DNA from: Prolixibacteraceae bacterium
GTDB taxonomy: Bacteria > Bacteroidota > Bacteroidia > Bacteroidales > Prolixibacteraceae
DNA: 64,000 nucleotides
Direction: 5' to 3'
NCBI GenBank assembly: GCA_025355875.1
Contig: JANXYV010000009.1
Coordinates: 1-64,000, forward strand
A program made the translations under genes and the position numbers. How positions within the stretch are numbered: the stretch's first letter is position 1; each line of letters begins with the position of its first letter. Positions 51,526-60,402 of the stretch are shown here, one piece after another. Under the pieces are notes generated by a model. That model did no database searches. It saw only the letters and a list, made by a program, of their open reading frames with translations, and was not told the DNA's origin.

Positions 51526-52504
51526 CCTGGTTCAAATACTGGTTTACCTTATACCAGTCGATTGTTTCACGAAGGGTTTGCATCAGTTCCCGTGGTTTGT
51601 GCCCCAATTCCTTTTTTGCTTTTTCGCACGATATATTGGAAGGCGAACTGACGAGCAAATCAAGAGACTGTTGGGTATAAACAGGTTCTTTTCCAGTCAG
51701 TGCAGAATAAACCTGGAAAAATGGACATGCCAGCCGTGCCAATGCCACGGGGACAAGAACAGGAATCTTACAGTCTGAAATTTTGCTGATCATGGAGGAC
51801 AGCTCTTTCAAACTGCAGAAGTTTCCAGAGAGAATATACGTCTCCCCTTTCCTCCCCGACTCCATCGCCTGAATAGACGAGTCCACCACATCGCGAACAT
51901 CTACCCAGTTGAATCCTCCGTTGACCAAAAACGGAATTTTGCCCTGATAAATGTCGCGGATAGCCTGTCCCAGGAAAGATTCTTTATAATCAAACAGCCC
52001 AATCACTGCAGTCGGGTTTAAAATCACGGCATTCAAACCTTCCCCGACCGCTTTCATCACTTCCCGCTCGCTTTCAGCCTTGGTAAATCCGTAAATTGAT
52101 TTTCGGGTTTCCAGTAATGCCCGGTTTTCATCCAATACCCGGTCGGAAGCTTCAATCCTGAACGCATCGATGCTGCTGAAATGAATAAATTTCTGAACTT
52201 GATTTCTTCTTGCCGCGACGATCATGTTTTTGGTTCCCGTAACATTGGTTGCATAAACCAGCTCCGGAGAACGATTGTCCAGAACAATTTTAGCTGCCAG
52301 ATGAAATACCACGTCGGCCCCTTTGCAAAGCGTATCCAGCGATTCCGGTTCGAGCAGATTTCCCTGGATCAGTTCAACGCCCAATTCATCCAAATTGTTT
52401 CTGAATTCGTGTATCAGAACCTTGACCTGTGCGCCCTGTTTTTTCAATTCTCGCACAAGGCAATTCCCAATATGCCCGCTGGCTCCGGTTACGGCAATCA
52501 TCAT
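51509..52504 (-). CDS. NAD-dependent epimerase/3-beta-hydroxysteroid dehydrogenase-like SDR
   Basis: A 331-residue extended short-chain dehydrogenase. The NAD-binding loop is VTGASGHIGNCLVRELK at the N-terminus, and the catalytic motifs are HFSSIDAF and the YxxxK in SIYGFTKAESE near residue 145. It also has VILNPTAVIGLFDYKESFLG and FNWVDVRDVVDSSIQAM. The overall pattern is like 3-beta-HSD/sterol dehydrogenase relatives and dihydroflavonol reductases. Together with the overlapping 5-alpha-reductase-like gene, it suggests a two-step redox modification of a lipid or isoprenoid. Substrate is inference. Confidence 0.85.
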   Translation of the reverse strand: MMIAVTGASGHIGNCLVRELKKQGAQVKVLIHEFRNNLDELGVELIQGNLLEPESLDTLCKGADVVFHLAAKIVLDNRSPELVYATNVTGTKNMIVAARRNQVQKFIHFSSIDAFRIEASDRVLDENRALLETRKSIYGFTKAESEREVMKAVGEGLNAVILNPTAVIGLFDYKESFLGQAIRDIYQGKIPFLVNGGFNWVDVRDVVDSSIQAMESGRKGETYILSGNFCSLKELSSMISKISDCKIPVLVPVALARLACPFFQVYSALTGKEPVYTQQSLDLLVSSPSNISCEKAKKELGHKPRELMQTLRETIDWYKVNQYLNQDDDTR

Positions 52505-52641
52505 AATTTCTTGGTTACAGATATTCAGTCATAAAGCTAAACTTTTAAAATAAACCTGCAAAGGATATCTCCGAACCTGCTGGTTAATAAAAATATAAAT
52601 CAAAACATTCCGGATGTATCTTCTTATTCATCATTTAGCAC

Positions 52642-52649
52642 TATATTCG
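52642..52649 (+). promoter_or_regulatory. Weak candidate -7 box for the TonB receptor operon
   Basis: TATATTCG is one base off TAnnTTTG, 31 bp before the ATG at 52681. Confidence 0.3.
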
Positions 52650-52680
52650 TTATTTCAGCCAAAACATAAATGAAAATCAA

Positions 52681-55515
52681 ATGAAACCTATTCTCATCCT
52701 GATTTTTCTGGTGATCTTCTTTGTTGTTTCAGGAACAACTTCTGCACAAAATTTTGAAATCAAAGGAAAAGTTTCTGAAGCCAAAACCGGCGAATCCATG
52801 ATTGGGGTAAACATCGTTATTGTGGGCGATGTACACGGTACGGTGAGCGGATATGACGGAGGCTTTTTGCTGAAAAGCAAGATTGCCCCGCCTTTTACCT
52901 TACGTTTTTCGTTTGTGGGTTTCGAGTCGCAGGACGTTCAGGTTACCACTACCGGTAAATTTCTGGAGATCAAAATGAATGAACAGTTTCTTCTGGGGCA
53001 GGAGGTCGTTGTTTCGGCGAGCCGGGTGGAAGAAAGCATCTTGCGATCGCCAGTCAGCGTTGAAAAGATGAACCTCAAGGATATCCAGCAGATTTCGACT
53101 TCCAATTTCTACGACGGATTGTATCAGTTGAAAGGGATTGACATGAATGTGCATGGGCTGACCTTCCGGCTGCCTAATACCAGGGGGTTCAACGATTATA
53201 CCAACTTCCGCATGAACCAGATCATCGACGGCGTTGAAAATGTTTCGCCAGGACTGAGTTTTGCCGCCGGCAATATATTTGGACTATCACAACTTGACGT
53301 TGAAAGCCTTGAAATGGTAGTCGGTGCATCAACTGCGCTCTACGGACCGGGCGGAATGAACGGCACCTTGGTCATGAAAAGCAAGGATCCGTTTAATTAC
53401 CAGGGTTTGTCGGTTTCAATTCAAACCGGGATCATGAACATCAAGAGCCAGACTATTGGCAATCCAACGCCCATGTACGATGCCAACATCAGATACGCCA
53501 AGGCATTTAATGACCGGCTGGCAGTGAAAATTGTCGGGTCATATTTATCGGCCACCGACTGGCAGGCTGACGATACCAGAGACCGCAGTGATTTAAACAA
53601 TCCATCACTGACCCGTTTTACCAATCCCGGATACGATGGTGTAAACACCTATGGCGACGAGTCGATTGTATCGCTGAATTTAAAAGACGTTGGACCCAAG
53701 GTGATCGACGGAATCGCCGCATCACAGGGAATACAACCGGGAACTCCGGAATATGATGCCCTTTACAAAAAAGCCATACCATTTTTTCCTGATCAGTTGG
53801 TTACCCGCACAGGCTGGATTGAGAATGAACTGGCCGATAAAAAAACAAAAAACATCCGGCTTGCCGGAGCTTTGCACTATTATGTAACCGATCGCAGCGA
53901 AGCCATACTTCAGGCAAATTATGCACAGGGAAGCAGTGTGTATACGGCTCAGAACCGGTTTTCGGCCCGGAATTTCAATATCTTCTCCGGAAAAATCGAA
54001 ATCAGGAATCCTGACTATTACATCAGGGCATGGGGTGTGACCGAAAACTCCGGTTCGTCGTACGATATTGGCGGAGCTGCCTTACGGATGAACGAGGAAT
54101 GGAAACCTTCACAAAACTGGTTCAGTGATTACCTTACTGCCTATACGCAAACTGCCCTTACTTCAGGTGATATGACCGGTGCGCATGAGTTCGCACGTTT
54201 GGTGGCCGACAACCGCGACCCAAAAACAGGAAATGTTTTCGACCAGTCAAAACCAGCATTCCCGATTTATGGCTCTCCTGAATTTGAGAAGCTCCTCAAC
54301 AAAATATCTTCAACCTCCATTGACGCAGGCGGCGCAACGGTCACCGACCACAGTAAAATGGCGCAGTTGGAAGGAATGTATAACTTTACCCATTTGATCA
54401 AGTTTATGGAGATGCAGGTTGGACTCTCAGAGCGATTCATTTCGGTGAACAGCAATGGGACCATCTTTTTTGACGAACCGGGTCATCCGATCAATGTCAA
54501 TCAATTCGGATCTTTCCTTCAGGTGAGCAAGAGCCTCCTCAACGACCGTCTGAGATTTACCGGAGCCTTCCGTTACGATAAAAATCAATACTTCAAAGCA
54601 CAATACACACCTAGGGTTTCAATGATTTTATTTCTGGATAAAAATAAGGAACACAGCCTCCGCGGAACCTTTCAGACAGCTTACCGGTTCCCTTCAACTT
54701 CCGACCAATGGGTTGACATCAATGCCGGAATATACCGAACGATTGGAGGAATGCCCGAAGTTCAGAATAAGTACGGATTTAATACCATTCCGCTTTACCC
54801 GCTCTCCGGAAGAAATCCCGTAACCGATAAACCGGTTACCGAGAACGGACCGATAGTCTTGCCACCTTTAGGTCCCGAAAGAGTAAGGTCTTCAGAAATT
54901 GGCTATAAAGGATTGTTTTTGGGAAAGAAACTATTTTTGGATACCTACGCATATTACAACAAATATATGGGATTCGAGGCTGTACAGTTGGTGGCCCAGC
55001 TGGCCAAAGATGCCGGAACTGAAAAAGACCAGTATTACAATACTTATTTTACCTCGAGCGATCCGGTTACATCCTTCGGATGGGTTTTTGGTCTCGATTA
55101 CAAATTGCCCGACGGCATCATGGTCAGGAGTAATGTATCTTACGATAAATTACTGAAAGACATTGAGTCTCCTGGTGTCGAAACCAGGTTCAATACCCCT
55201 GATTACCGGATAAATTTTTCCATAGGTCATCCCGATATTATCCGGAATGTCGGATTCAACATTAACCTTCACTGGCAGGATAGCTTCTGGTGGGAGGCTG
55301 GTTTTGGCGCCGGCGAAATTCCGGCAACCACAACCATCGACGCTCATGTTTCCTATAAAATCTCAGCGATAAAAACAGTGATCAAACTGGGTGGATCAAA
55401 TCTATTAAACAAGTATTATACTACCAGTTTTGGCAGTGCCCAGATTGGTGGCTTGTACTACATTAGCCTTGTTTACGAAGACATCATGGGCTACATAGGC
55501 CGGGGGAAAAAATAA
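52681..55515 (+). CDS. TonB-dependent outer-membrane receptor with carboxypeptidase-like N-terminal domain
   Basis: A 944-residue receptor. A signal peptide (MKPILILIFLVIFFVVSG) is followed by a CarboxypepD_reg-like domain at about 25-105 (FEIKGKVSEAKTGESMIGVN). The plug domain comes next (VVVSASRVEESILRSPVSVE, VESLEMVVGASTALYGPGGM), then a long TonB barrel ending FGSAQIGGLYYISLVYED. No SusD partner is next to it, so it is not a typical SusCD glycan system. The next gene, cysQ, starts at the base after the stop codon, so the two are coupled. The ligand is unknown; the sulfur context suggests a sulfonate or sulfate compound, but this is only inference. Confidence 0.88.
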   Translation: MKPILILIFLVIFFVVSGTTSAQNFEIKGKVSEAKTGESMIGVNIVIVGDVHGTVSGYDGGFLLKSKIAPPFTLRFSFVGFESQDVQVTTTGKFLEIKMNEQFLLGQEVVVSASRVEESILRSPVSVEKMNLKDIQQISTSNFYDGLYQLKGIDMNVHGLTFRLPNTRGFNDYTNFRMNQIIDGVENVSPGLSFAAGNIFGLSQLDVESLEMVVGASTALYGPGGMNGTLVMKSKDPFNYQGLSVSIQTGIMNIKSQTIGNPTPMYDANIRYAKAFNDRLAVKIVGSYLSATDWQADDTRDRSDLNNPSLTRFTNPGYDGVNTYGDESIVSLNLKDVGPKVIDGIAASQGIQPGTPEYDALYKKAIPFFPDQLVTRTGWIENELADKKTKNIRLAGALHYYVTDRSEAILQANYAQGSSVYTAQNRFSARNFNIFSGKIEIRNPDYYIRAWGVTENSGSSYDIGGAALRMNEEWKPSQNWFSDYLTAYTQTALTSGDMTGAHEFARLVADNRDPKTGNVFDQSKPAFPIYGSPEFEKLLNKISSTSIDAGGATVTDHSKMAQLEGMYNFTHLIKFMEMQVGLSERFISVNSNGTIFFDEPGHPINVNQFGSFLQVSKSLLNDRLRFTGAFRYDKNQYFKAQYTPRVSMILFLDKNKEHSLRGTFQTAYRFPSTSDQWVDINAGIYRTIGGMPEVQNKYGFNTIPLYPLSGRNPVTDKPVTENGPIVLPPLGPERVRSSEIGYKGLFLGKKLFLDTYAYYNKYMGFEAVQLVAQLAKDAGTEKDQYYNTYFTSSDPVTSFGWVFGLDYKLPDGIMVRSNVSYDKLLKDIESPGVETRFNTPDYRINFSIGHPDIIRNVGFNINLHWQDSFWWEAGFGAGEIPATTTIDAHVSYKISAIKTVIKLGGSNLLNKYYTTSFGSAQIGGLYYISLVYEDIMGYIGRGKK

Positions 55516-56307
55516 ATGAAACCGGAACTAAAAATCACAGAATTGATTCAAACAGCCATTCGGGCCGCCATTCAAGCCGGAAAAGAAATACTTGAAGTGT
55601 ACCAACGTTCAGATTTTGAACTTGAGTTTAAGTCCGACCAATCTCCGCTAACACTTGCTGATAAAAGAGCTCATCAGGCGATTACCCGCTATTTGGATTC
55701 GACCGGTATTCCTCTGCTAAGCGAAGAAGGACGGAACATTCCATACGATGAACGGAAAGACTGGGATCTTTTCTGGATGGTCGACCCGCTGGATGGCACC
55801 AAGGAATTCGTGAAACGGAACAATGAATTTACAGTCAATATCGCACTTATCCGGAGAAATTCCCCGATGGGTGGTGTCGTTTATGTTCCGGTCAACAAAT
55901 TGATTTACTGGGCGGATAGTTCAGGTTCATTCAAGGCATTGGTTGCTGATGAGAATGTACAGTTGACCACAATTCATCAATTACCTTTAGCCATTCCCCG
56001 GGAGAATTTTGTGGTAGCCGGAAGCAGAACGCACATGAACTCTGAAACTTCAAGTTTTATCCAATCGCTGGATACCAAGGGAAACCCCGTCGAAATCATT
56101 TCTAAAGGCAGCTCGCTGAAGATTTGCATGGTGGCAGAGGGTCTGGCCGATATTTATCCCCGACTGGCACCTACTATGGAATGGGACACTGCGGCCGGGC
56201 ACGCCATCGTAAAATATGCAGGGAAAAACATCTATCAGTTCGGGAAGCAAGAACCGCTAATCTATAATAAAGAAAATCTTCTCAATCCATGGTTTGTAGT
56301 TAAATAG
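55516..56307 (+). CDS. cysQ: 3'(2'),5'-bisphosphate nucleotidase CysQ
   Basis: A 263-residue inositol-monophosphatase-fold enzyme that breaks down PAP (adenosine 3',5'-bisphosphate), the by-product of PAPS-dependent sulfation. Metal motifs are LLSEEGRNIPYDERKDWDLF, WMVDPLDGTKEFVKRN near residue 90, and the C-terminal MEWDTAAGHAIVKYAG. It has the CysQ-type VAGSRTHMNSE rather than inositol-phosphatase features. It follows the TonB receptor without a gap and precedes cysC by 19 bp, in one operon. Confidence 0.93.
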   Translation: MKPELKITELIQTAIRAAIQAGKEILEVYQRSDFELEFKSDQSPLTLADKRAHQAITRYLDSTGIPLLSEEGRNIPYDERKDWDLFWMVDPLDGTKEFVKRNNEFTVNIALIRRNSPMGGVVYVPVNKLIYWADSSGSFKALVADENVQLTTIHQLPLAIPRENFVVAGSRTHMNSETSSFIQSLDTKGNPVEIISKGSSLKICMVAEGLADIYPRLAPTMEWDTAAGHAIVKYAGKNIYQFGKQEPLIYNKENLLNPWFVVK

Positions 56308-56326
56308 TTGATCCAAAATATTGCCA

Positions 56327-56938
56327 ATGAAACATATTTATCCTGATTTTGTCAAAATTGTATCCCGAACAGAAAAAGAGCAAATGCTCCATCAAAAATC
56401 GAGAGTAATCTGGTTTACCGGTCTTTCCGGTTCAGGGAAAACCACACTGGCCACCGCTTTGGAAAGGGATCTCTTCAATAAAGGGTATTTGTCTCAGATT
56501 TTAGATGGCGACAATATCCGTACAGGCATCAACAATAACCTGGGGTTCTCCAATGAAGACCGGGTTGAAAATATCCGGCGTATTGCCGAAATTTCGAAGC
56601 TGCTCGTTAACTCCGGAGTCATTTGTATTTGTGCTTTTGTCAGCCCAACGGAAGAAACCAGGAAAATTGTCCGTGATATTGTCGGGCCGGAAGATTTCCT
56701 CGAGATCTTCGTTAGTACGCCAATTGAAGTTTGCGAAAGTCGCGATGTGAAAGGTCTTTACCGAAAGGCCAGGGCCGGGGTGATCAAAGATTTTACAGGA
56801 ATCGGGTCTCCCTTTGAAATACCTCAACACTCCATTTTATCGATCGACACTTCAGATATAAGCGTGGAAGAATGCCTGAAGATCCTGTTAAACCGCTTAT
56901 TTCCTGAAATATCAATTCAAAAAAATACCACTGAGTGA
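56327..56938 (+). CDS. cysC: Adenylylsulfate kinase CysC
   Basis: A 203-residue APS kinase that makes PAPS from APS and ATP. The P-loop is WFTGLSGSGKTTLATAL near residue 28. The APS-binding segment is DGDNIRTGINNNLGFSNEDR, and AFVSPTEETRKIVRD holds the catalytic Ser region. RDVKGLYRKARAGVIKDFTG is the typical second half. The start is the ATG at 56327 (MKHIYPDF), since the frame would otherwise open with TTG. The hairpin terminator begins just before its stop codon. Confidence 0.94.
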   Translation: MKHIYPDFVKIVSRTEKEQMLHQKSRVIWFTGLSGSGKTTLATALERDLFNKGYLSQILDGDNIRTGINNNLGFSNEDRVENIRRIAEISKLLVNSGVICICAFVSPTEETRKIVRDIVGPEDFLEIFVSTPIEVCESRDVKGLYRKARAGVIKDFTGIGSPFEIPQHSILSIDTSDISVEECLKILLNRLFPEISIQKNTTE

Positions 56939-56952
56939 AGTCAGTGGTATTT
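56923..56952 (+). terminator. Hairpin terminator of the TonB receptor-cysQ-cysC operon
   Basis: AAATACCACTGA at 56923-56934 pairs perfectly with TCAGTGGTATTT at 56941-56952 around a six-base loop that includes the TGA stop. The T-run is short and the preceding A-run suits termination on the minus strand too. Confidence 0.7.
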
Positions 56953-56983
56953 CGCAAATTATTTGTAAAATAAATCTGAGAAT

Positions 56984-57580
56984 CTATTTTTTAACAAAAT
57001 CTAAGTAAAAAGATAAAGAAACAACAGAAGGGGTTGAAGGAGCCAGTGTTAAAGACACACCCATTTTACTAGCCATAGCAGAAACCATAGATGCAATCAT
57101 CTCTTTCGGTAGCGGGACACTCGTTTTTCCCCTCATACCTGTGGTACTTTTAACAATATCAGTAACCGTCAGGAGAAAACCGGTTGGAGAAGATGGAATG
57201 GCCGCATTGTTCATGTTCAGCTTTAAAGTGGTAGCATTCACTTCTTCCCAGGTACCAGCATTTAATTCGTTTTGCAATTCACAACTTGCAAACATTGAAT
57301 TGTCTTTTCTCAACTCAATGTATGATTTATCGGCCGATGAACACTTCACCGAGCTTAATAAGGCATTTTGAATCGCTTCTGTAATATCGGTAGATGGAGG
57401 GATGGGTAAAGCTCCCATTTCCACGGTTGTTATGGTTAAAATATCTGCCGTTTCAGCGTGGCTGATCGTGTAATTTCCTACATAAGCTGACTCGGGAGCG
57501 ACCGTATCACTTTTACATCCTGAAAAATAAGCAAACAACGCAATCAAAACAATTAGTAATTTGAATTTTAGAATTTTCAT
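56984..57580 (-). CDS. Hypothetical lipoprotein
   Basis: A 198-residue predicted lipoprotein of unknown function. From the ATG at 57580 it has a short basic start (MKILKFK), a hydrophobic core and the lipobox AYFSGC with a likely lipidated Cys near residue 22. The rest is Thr/Ser-rich, and two further cysteines (SVKCSSADKS and FASCELQNE) may form a disulfide. It looks like a lipocalin-like or calycin-fold small secreted protein, without firm assignment. It is flanked by the cysC terminator and a START gene and has its own candidate promoter. Confidence 0.65.
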   Translation of the reverse strand: MKILKFKLLIVLIALFAYFSGCKSDTVAPESAYVGNYTISHAETADILTITTVEMGALPIPPSTDITEAIQNALLSSVKCSSADKSYIELRKDNSMFASCELQNELNAGTWEEVNATTLKLNMNNAAIPSSPTGFLLTVTDIVKSTTGMRGKTSVPLPKEMIASMVSAMASKMGVSLTLAPSTPSVVSLSFYLDFVKK

Positions 57581-57613
57581 AAGACTTTCAATTTTTTGAT
57601 TAATACTCATGAC

Positions 57614-57621
57614 CAAATATA
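57614..57621 (-). promoter_or_regulatory. Candidate -7 promoter box for the lipoprotein gene
   Basis: Minus-strand TATATTTG matches TAnnTTTG about 34 bp upstream of the ATG at 57580. Confidence 0.45.
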
Positions 57622-57681
57622 ACAATAAAATGAGAAAATGGTTTCTAAATCATTAATGATTGCAAAAATTAATCAATCTCT

Positions 57682-58281
57682 TTATTTCCTATTCAATCTA
57701 ATTTTTAAGTTGCTCAATGTTTTGAACGGATGGCCATCGATAAAGCCGTTGGCTATCCACGAAGGGATTTCTCCTCCTGGGTCGGGTTGAAACTGATAGC
57801 TTACTTTCACATTTCGCTGATCATCTTCATCCAGTTCCCAAGTCCCGGAGCCCTTTCGAACCCGCACAAAATCTTTGTTTTCGGGAATATAATCAGGCAA
57901 AGGTTTCAAAACAATACGGGCATGTTTTCCATCCTTGTCGAGCTCGGTCTTTTGCTCAAATACGCTGTCCCGGTTTTTTACCGGAAAGGGCGCTTTGGAT
58001 TGGAGGTAGTGAATATCGTACCATTTGCCATCTTGTTTCAGCACTTTGGGATTCATACAATCAGGGAATAAACGATCATAGTTTTTTACATCCAGAATAA
58101 CTTCTAAAACTTCAGCTAAAGTAATATCAGGTATCACGGTCACTCCTTTAAATTCTTCAAACGTTGACCCTTCGACACTTCGCGTGTAAACGCTGATTCC
58201 CAATTTTTCCTTTTTCAGGACCCAATCCGATCCGCTGAAACTATTCAGCAAAAAAAAGCAGATATAGAGAAAGTGTTTCAT
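57682..58281 (-). CDS. START-domain lipid-binding-like protein, exported
   Basis: A 199-residue protein with a signal peptide (MKHFLYICFFLLNSFS) and a START/polyketide-cyclase-type fold. Visible blocks are LEVILDVKNYDRLFPDCMNP, WYDIHYLQSKAPFPVKNRDSV and the last helix region with IANGFIDGHPFKTLSN. START domains carry lipids or sterols in a hydrophobic cavity. Its position between a lipoprotein gene and a sulfotransferase, near steroid-reductase-like genes, is suggestive of lipid handling but unproven. Confidence 0.8.
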   Translation of the reverse strand: MKHFLYICFFLLNSFSGSDWVLKKEKLGISVYTRSVEGSTFEEFKGVTVIPDITLAEVLEVILDVKNYDRLFPDCMNPKVLKQDGKWYDIHYLQSKAPFPVKNRDSVFEQKTELDKDGKHARIVLKPLPDYIPENKDFVRVRKGSGTWELDEDDQRNVKVSYQFQPDPGGEIPSWIANGFIDGHPFKTLSNLKIRLNRK

Positions 58282-58311
58282 GACCTTAACTTAAAAGATT
58301 TGTTTTTCGGC

Positions 58312-59445
58312 TCATTTTACCGTCACTGTTTTAATACGAACATCGGGCGGCAGGTCATACGAATACATTTCTATGAATTTTCCCCAATGTTCGCGTATTA
58401 ATTCAATTTCAGAGGCTTCCACCATATACATATTTTTCCGATGGCCTTTTTGTGTTTTAAAATAATCAGCAAAATAGAATTGCACCGACGAAAAGTCCTC
58501 CTTGAGGAGGAGGGTGTAAATTCTTTTCATCTCTTTCACCGGATCCTGTTCAAATTCCTCAAATCGCAGTTCCATCAAATTTTCCGGAGGAATCAGTGAT
58601 TTCTGTTCCAGGTAATCATTCATCAAACGTGTGTAAACATCAAATATCATCAAATCAATAAATTCACTACCCACCTCCTGAAACCAAAGAGTGGGGTTCA
58701 GTTGCTGAAAGAAGCGCCGGGTGGAATGAAATACAGTGATCGGATTGCGGTAAATGTACAGAAATTTGGCATCAGGATAAAGCTGGAGAAGCTGTTTGAT
58801 TCGGGCGGTATTGACCGGATTTTTTACAATTACACGCTCTCCTTTGGTATCAATCAGTGCTTTCTTAAGTAATTCATCGTATTTCGAATACCATGTTTCC
58901 ATTTCTTTTTTGCTGAGATTCTGATGATGGACAGATTTCTCGTAAAACTCCCGATATTTGATCGGGAAGTAGAAGAAATTGTAGTACGAATAGGGTTGTA
59001 AATTGCAGAAAGCAAACTCATCTTCCTGCGGAAAATCGATATTTAACTCGACACCATCGGAGGGCCGCTTGTCGGGCATATTGATTCTCATAAACGTTCT
59101 AAATAGCCACTTACTGGCCAGGTTGCTGGGGAAAAGCGATTGATAGGTCGTAATGTAGGCTGCCGACGGATCTTTGGTAAGCATATTGTGAAGCAAAGTT
59201 GTTCCACTTCGCCAGTGCCCAAGAATAAACAGAGGCGGTTTCTGAAACTGAAACTGCTGAATCCGGCGACGGAAAGAGATCTTCTCCCAAAGGTGAAACG
59301 GCGTGGCAATCAGCACGATCAGGGTGGTCAGGAATATCTTGAAATAATACCTGGGAGCAATGCGTCCAAGTCGAAGAATCCTGAAATAGTTTCCAATCGT
59401 CGACCCGGCCAATGTAGAAATAGGAGGTATTTTAAATTCATCCAT
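58312..59445 (-). CDS. PAPS-dependent sulfotransferase
   Basis: A 377-residue sulfotransferase that would move sulfate from PAPS to a hydroxyl or amine. The 5'-phosphosulfate loop is FILGHWRSGTTLLHNMLTK near residue 60, and the 3'-phosphate-binding motif is around FLYIYRNPITVFHSTRRFF near residue 215. I start it at ATG 59445 (MDEFKIPP), because the 47 extra residues from 59586 overlap the divergent gene's coding start. The first 50 residues include a hydrophobic, membrane-like segment (FKIFLTTLIVLIATPFHLW). The acceptor may be a lipid or a polysaccharide. The CysC/CysQ genes nearby supply and clear its cofactor. Confidence 0.82.
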   Translation of the reverse strand: MDEFKIPPISTLAGSTIGNYFRILRLGRIAPRYYFKIFLTTLIVLIATPFHLWEKISFRRRIQQFQFQKPPLFILGHWRSGTTLLHNMLTKDPSAAYITTYQSLFPSNLASKWLFRTFMRINMPDKRPSDGVELNIDFPQEDEFAFCNLQPYSYYNFFYFPIKYREFYEKSVHHQNLSKKEMETWYSKYDELLKKALIDTKGERVIVKNPVNTARIKQLLQLYPDAKFLYIYRNPITVFHSTRRFFQQLNPTLWFQEVGSEFIDLMIFDVYTRLMNDYLEQKSLIPPENLMELRFEEFEQDPVKEMKRIYTLLLKEDFSSVQFYFADYFKTQKGHRKNMYMVEASEIELIREHWGKFIEMYSYDLPPDVRIKTVTVK

Positions 59446-59503
59446 GTTATTGTTCAAATTTCGATTATTTTTACCTGAAATGATTTGCAAAGTATAATCA
59501 CCA

Positions 59504-60394
59504 ATGGACAACCGATATTCAAAGATAATTTCATCCGCATTAATTGCAATCATATATTTGCTGGCATTTCTGATTGTTTTCCTCATTTTTCCTCTTTTGC
59601 CTTTTTCTCATTCGATGTTAAAGGTTTTACTCGCCGATGTTTTTTCTACTGCAATAGTTTTCTTCTTCAGTATGATCCTGAAAAACTCAAGTATTTACGA
59701 TCCTTACTGGAGTGTCGTCCCGCCTGTTATCACAATTTATCTCATGAAACTTTTTCCTGAAGGCGATGCTGTCAGGCAGTTGGTCATTCTGGCTTTGGTT
59801 TTGTTTTGGAGCATCCGCTTAACATTCAACTGGCTCCGCGGCTGGAAGGATTTCAGTCAGCAAGACTGGCGGTATACATCCATTGCTCAAAAGACCGGGA
59901 AATGGTATTGGCCGGTCAGTTTTCTGGGGATTCATCTGATGCCCACTCTTTTTGTCTTTATGGGCTGTCTTCCTTTGTGGTATCCAATTTCAAGCAAAGT
60001 TCCGTTCGGGTTCTACGATCTCTTTGCCACCCTTTTTACCTTGATTGCGATCGGAACAGAATGGCTGGCAGACGAACAACTCCTGAAATTCAGAAAGAGT
60101 AATTCCTCGGAAAATTTTATGAAAAACGGTCTCTGGAGCGTTTCAAGGCATCCCAACTACCTGGGCGAAATCAGTTATTGGGCAGGTTTATTTTTATTTG
60201 TCCTGTCCTCAGGCAGATTAATTCGTTTTGACGGTGTTTGGACCATCATAGGTTTGGTTTCTATGATTATACTCTTTAAATTTATCAGCATTCCGTTGAT
60301 GGAAAAAAGGAATAAGATCCGGAAATCAGGATATGAGGTATACATCAGGCACGTACCCGCTTTGTTTCCCGGTTTTATCCTGAAAAATAAATAA
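59504..60394 (+). CDS. DUF1295 steroid-reductase-like membrane protein
   Basis: A 296-residue polytopic protein with the DUF1295 signature. It has about seven membrane helices, NSSIYDPYWSVVPPV near residue 65, and WSIRLTFNWLRGWKDF near 103. WEW-like TEWLADEQLLKFRKS and GLWSVSRHPNYLGEISYW near residue 210 form the NADPH-binding core shared with steroid 5-alpha reductases. It is the second such enzyme in the window. It is divergent from the sulfotransferase and precedes the TolC-type gene by 8 bp. Confidence 0.8.
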   Translation: MDNRYSKIISSALIAIIYLLAFLIVFLIFPLLPFSHSMLKVLLADVFSTAIVFFFSMILKNSSIYDPYWSVVPPVITIYLMKLFPEGDAVRQLVILALVLFWSIRLTFNWLRGWKDFSQQDWRYTSIAQKTGKWYWPVSFLGIHLMPTLFVFMGCLPLWYPISSKVPFGFYDLFATLFTLIAIGTEWLADEQLLKFRKSNSSENFMKNGLWSVSRHPNYLGEISYWAGLFLFVLSSGRLIRFDGVWTIIGLVSMIILFKFISIPLMEKRNKIRKSGYEVYIRHVPALFPGFILKNK

Positions 60395-60402
60395 ATCTGT
60401 TT

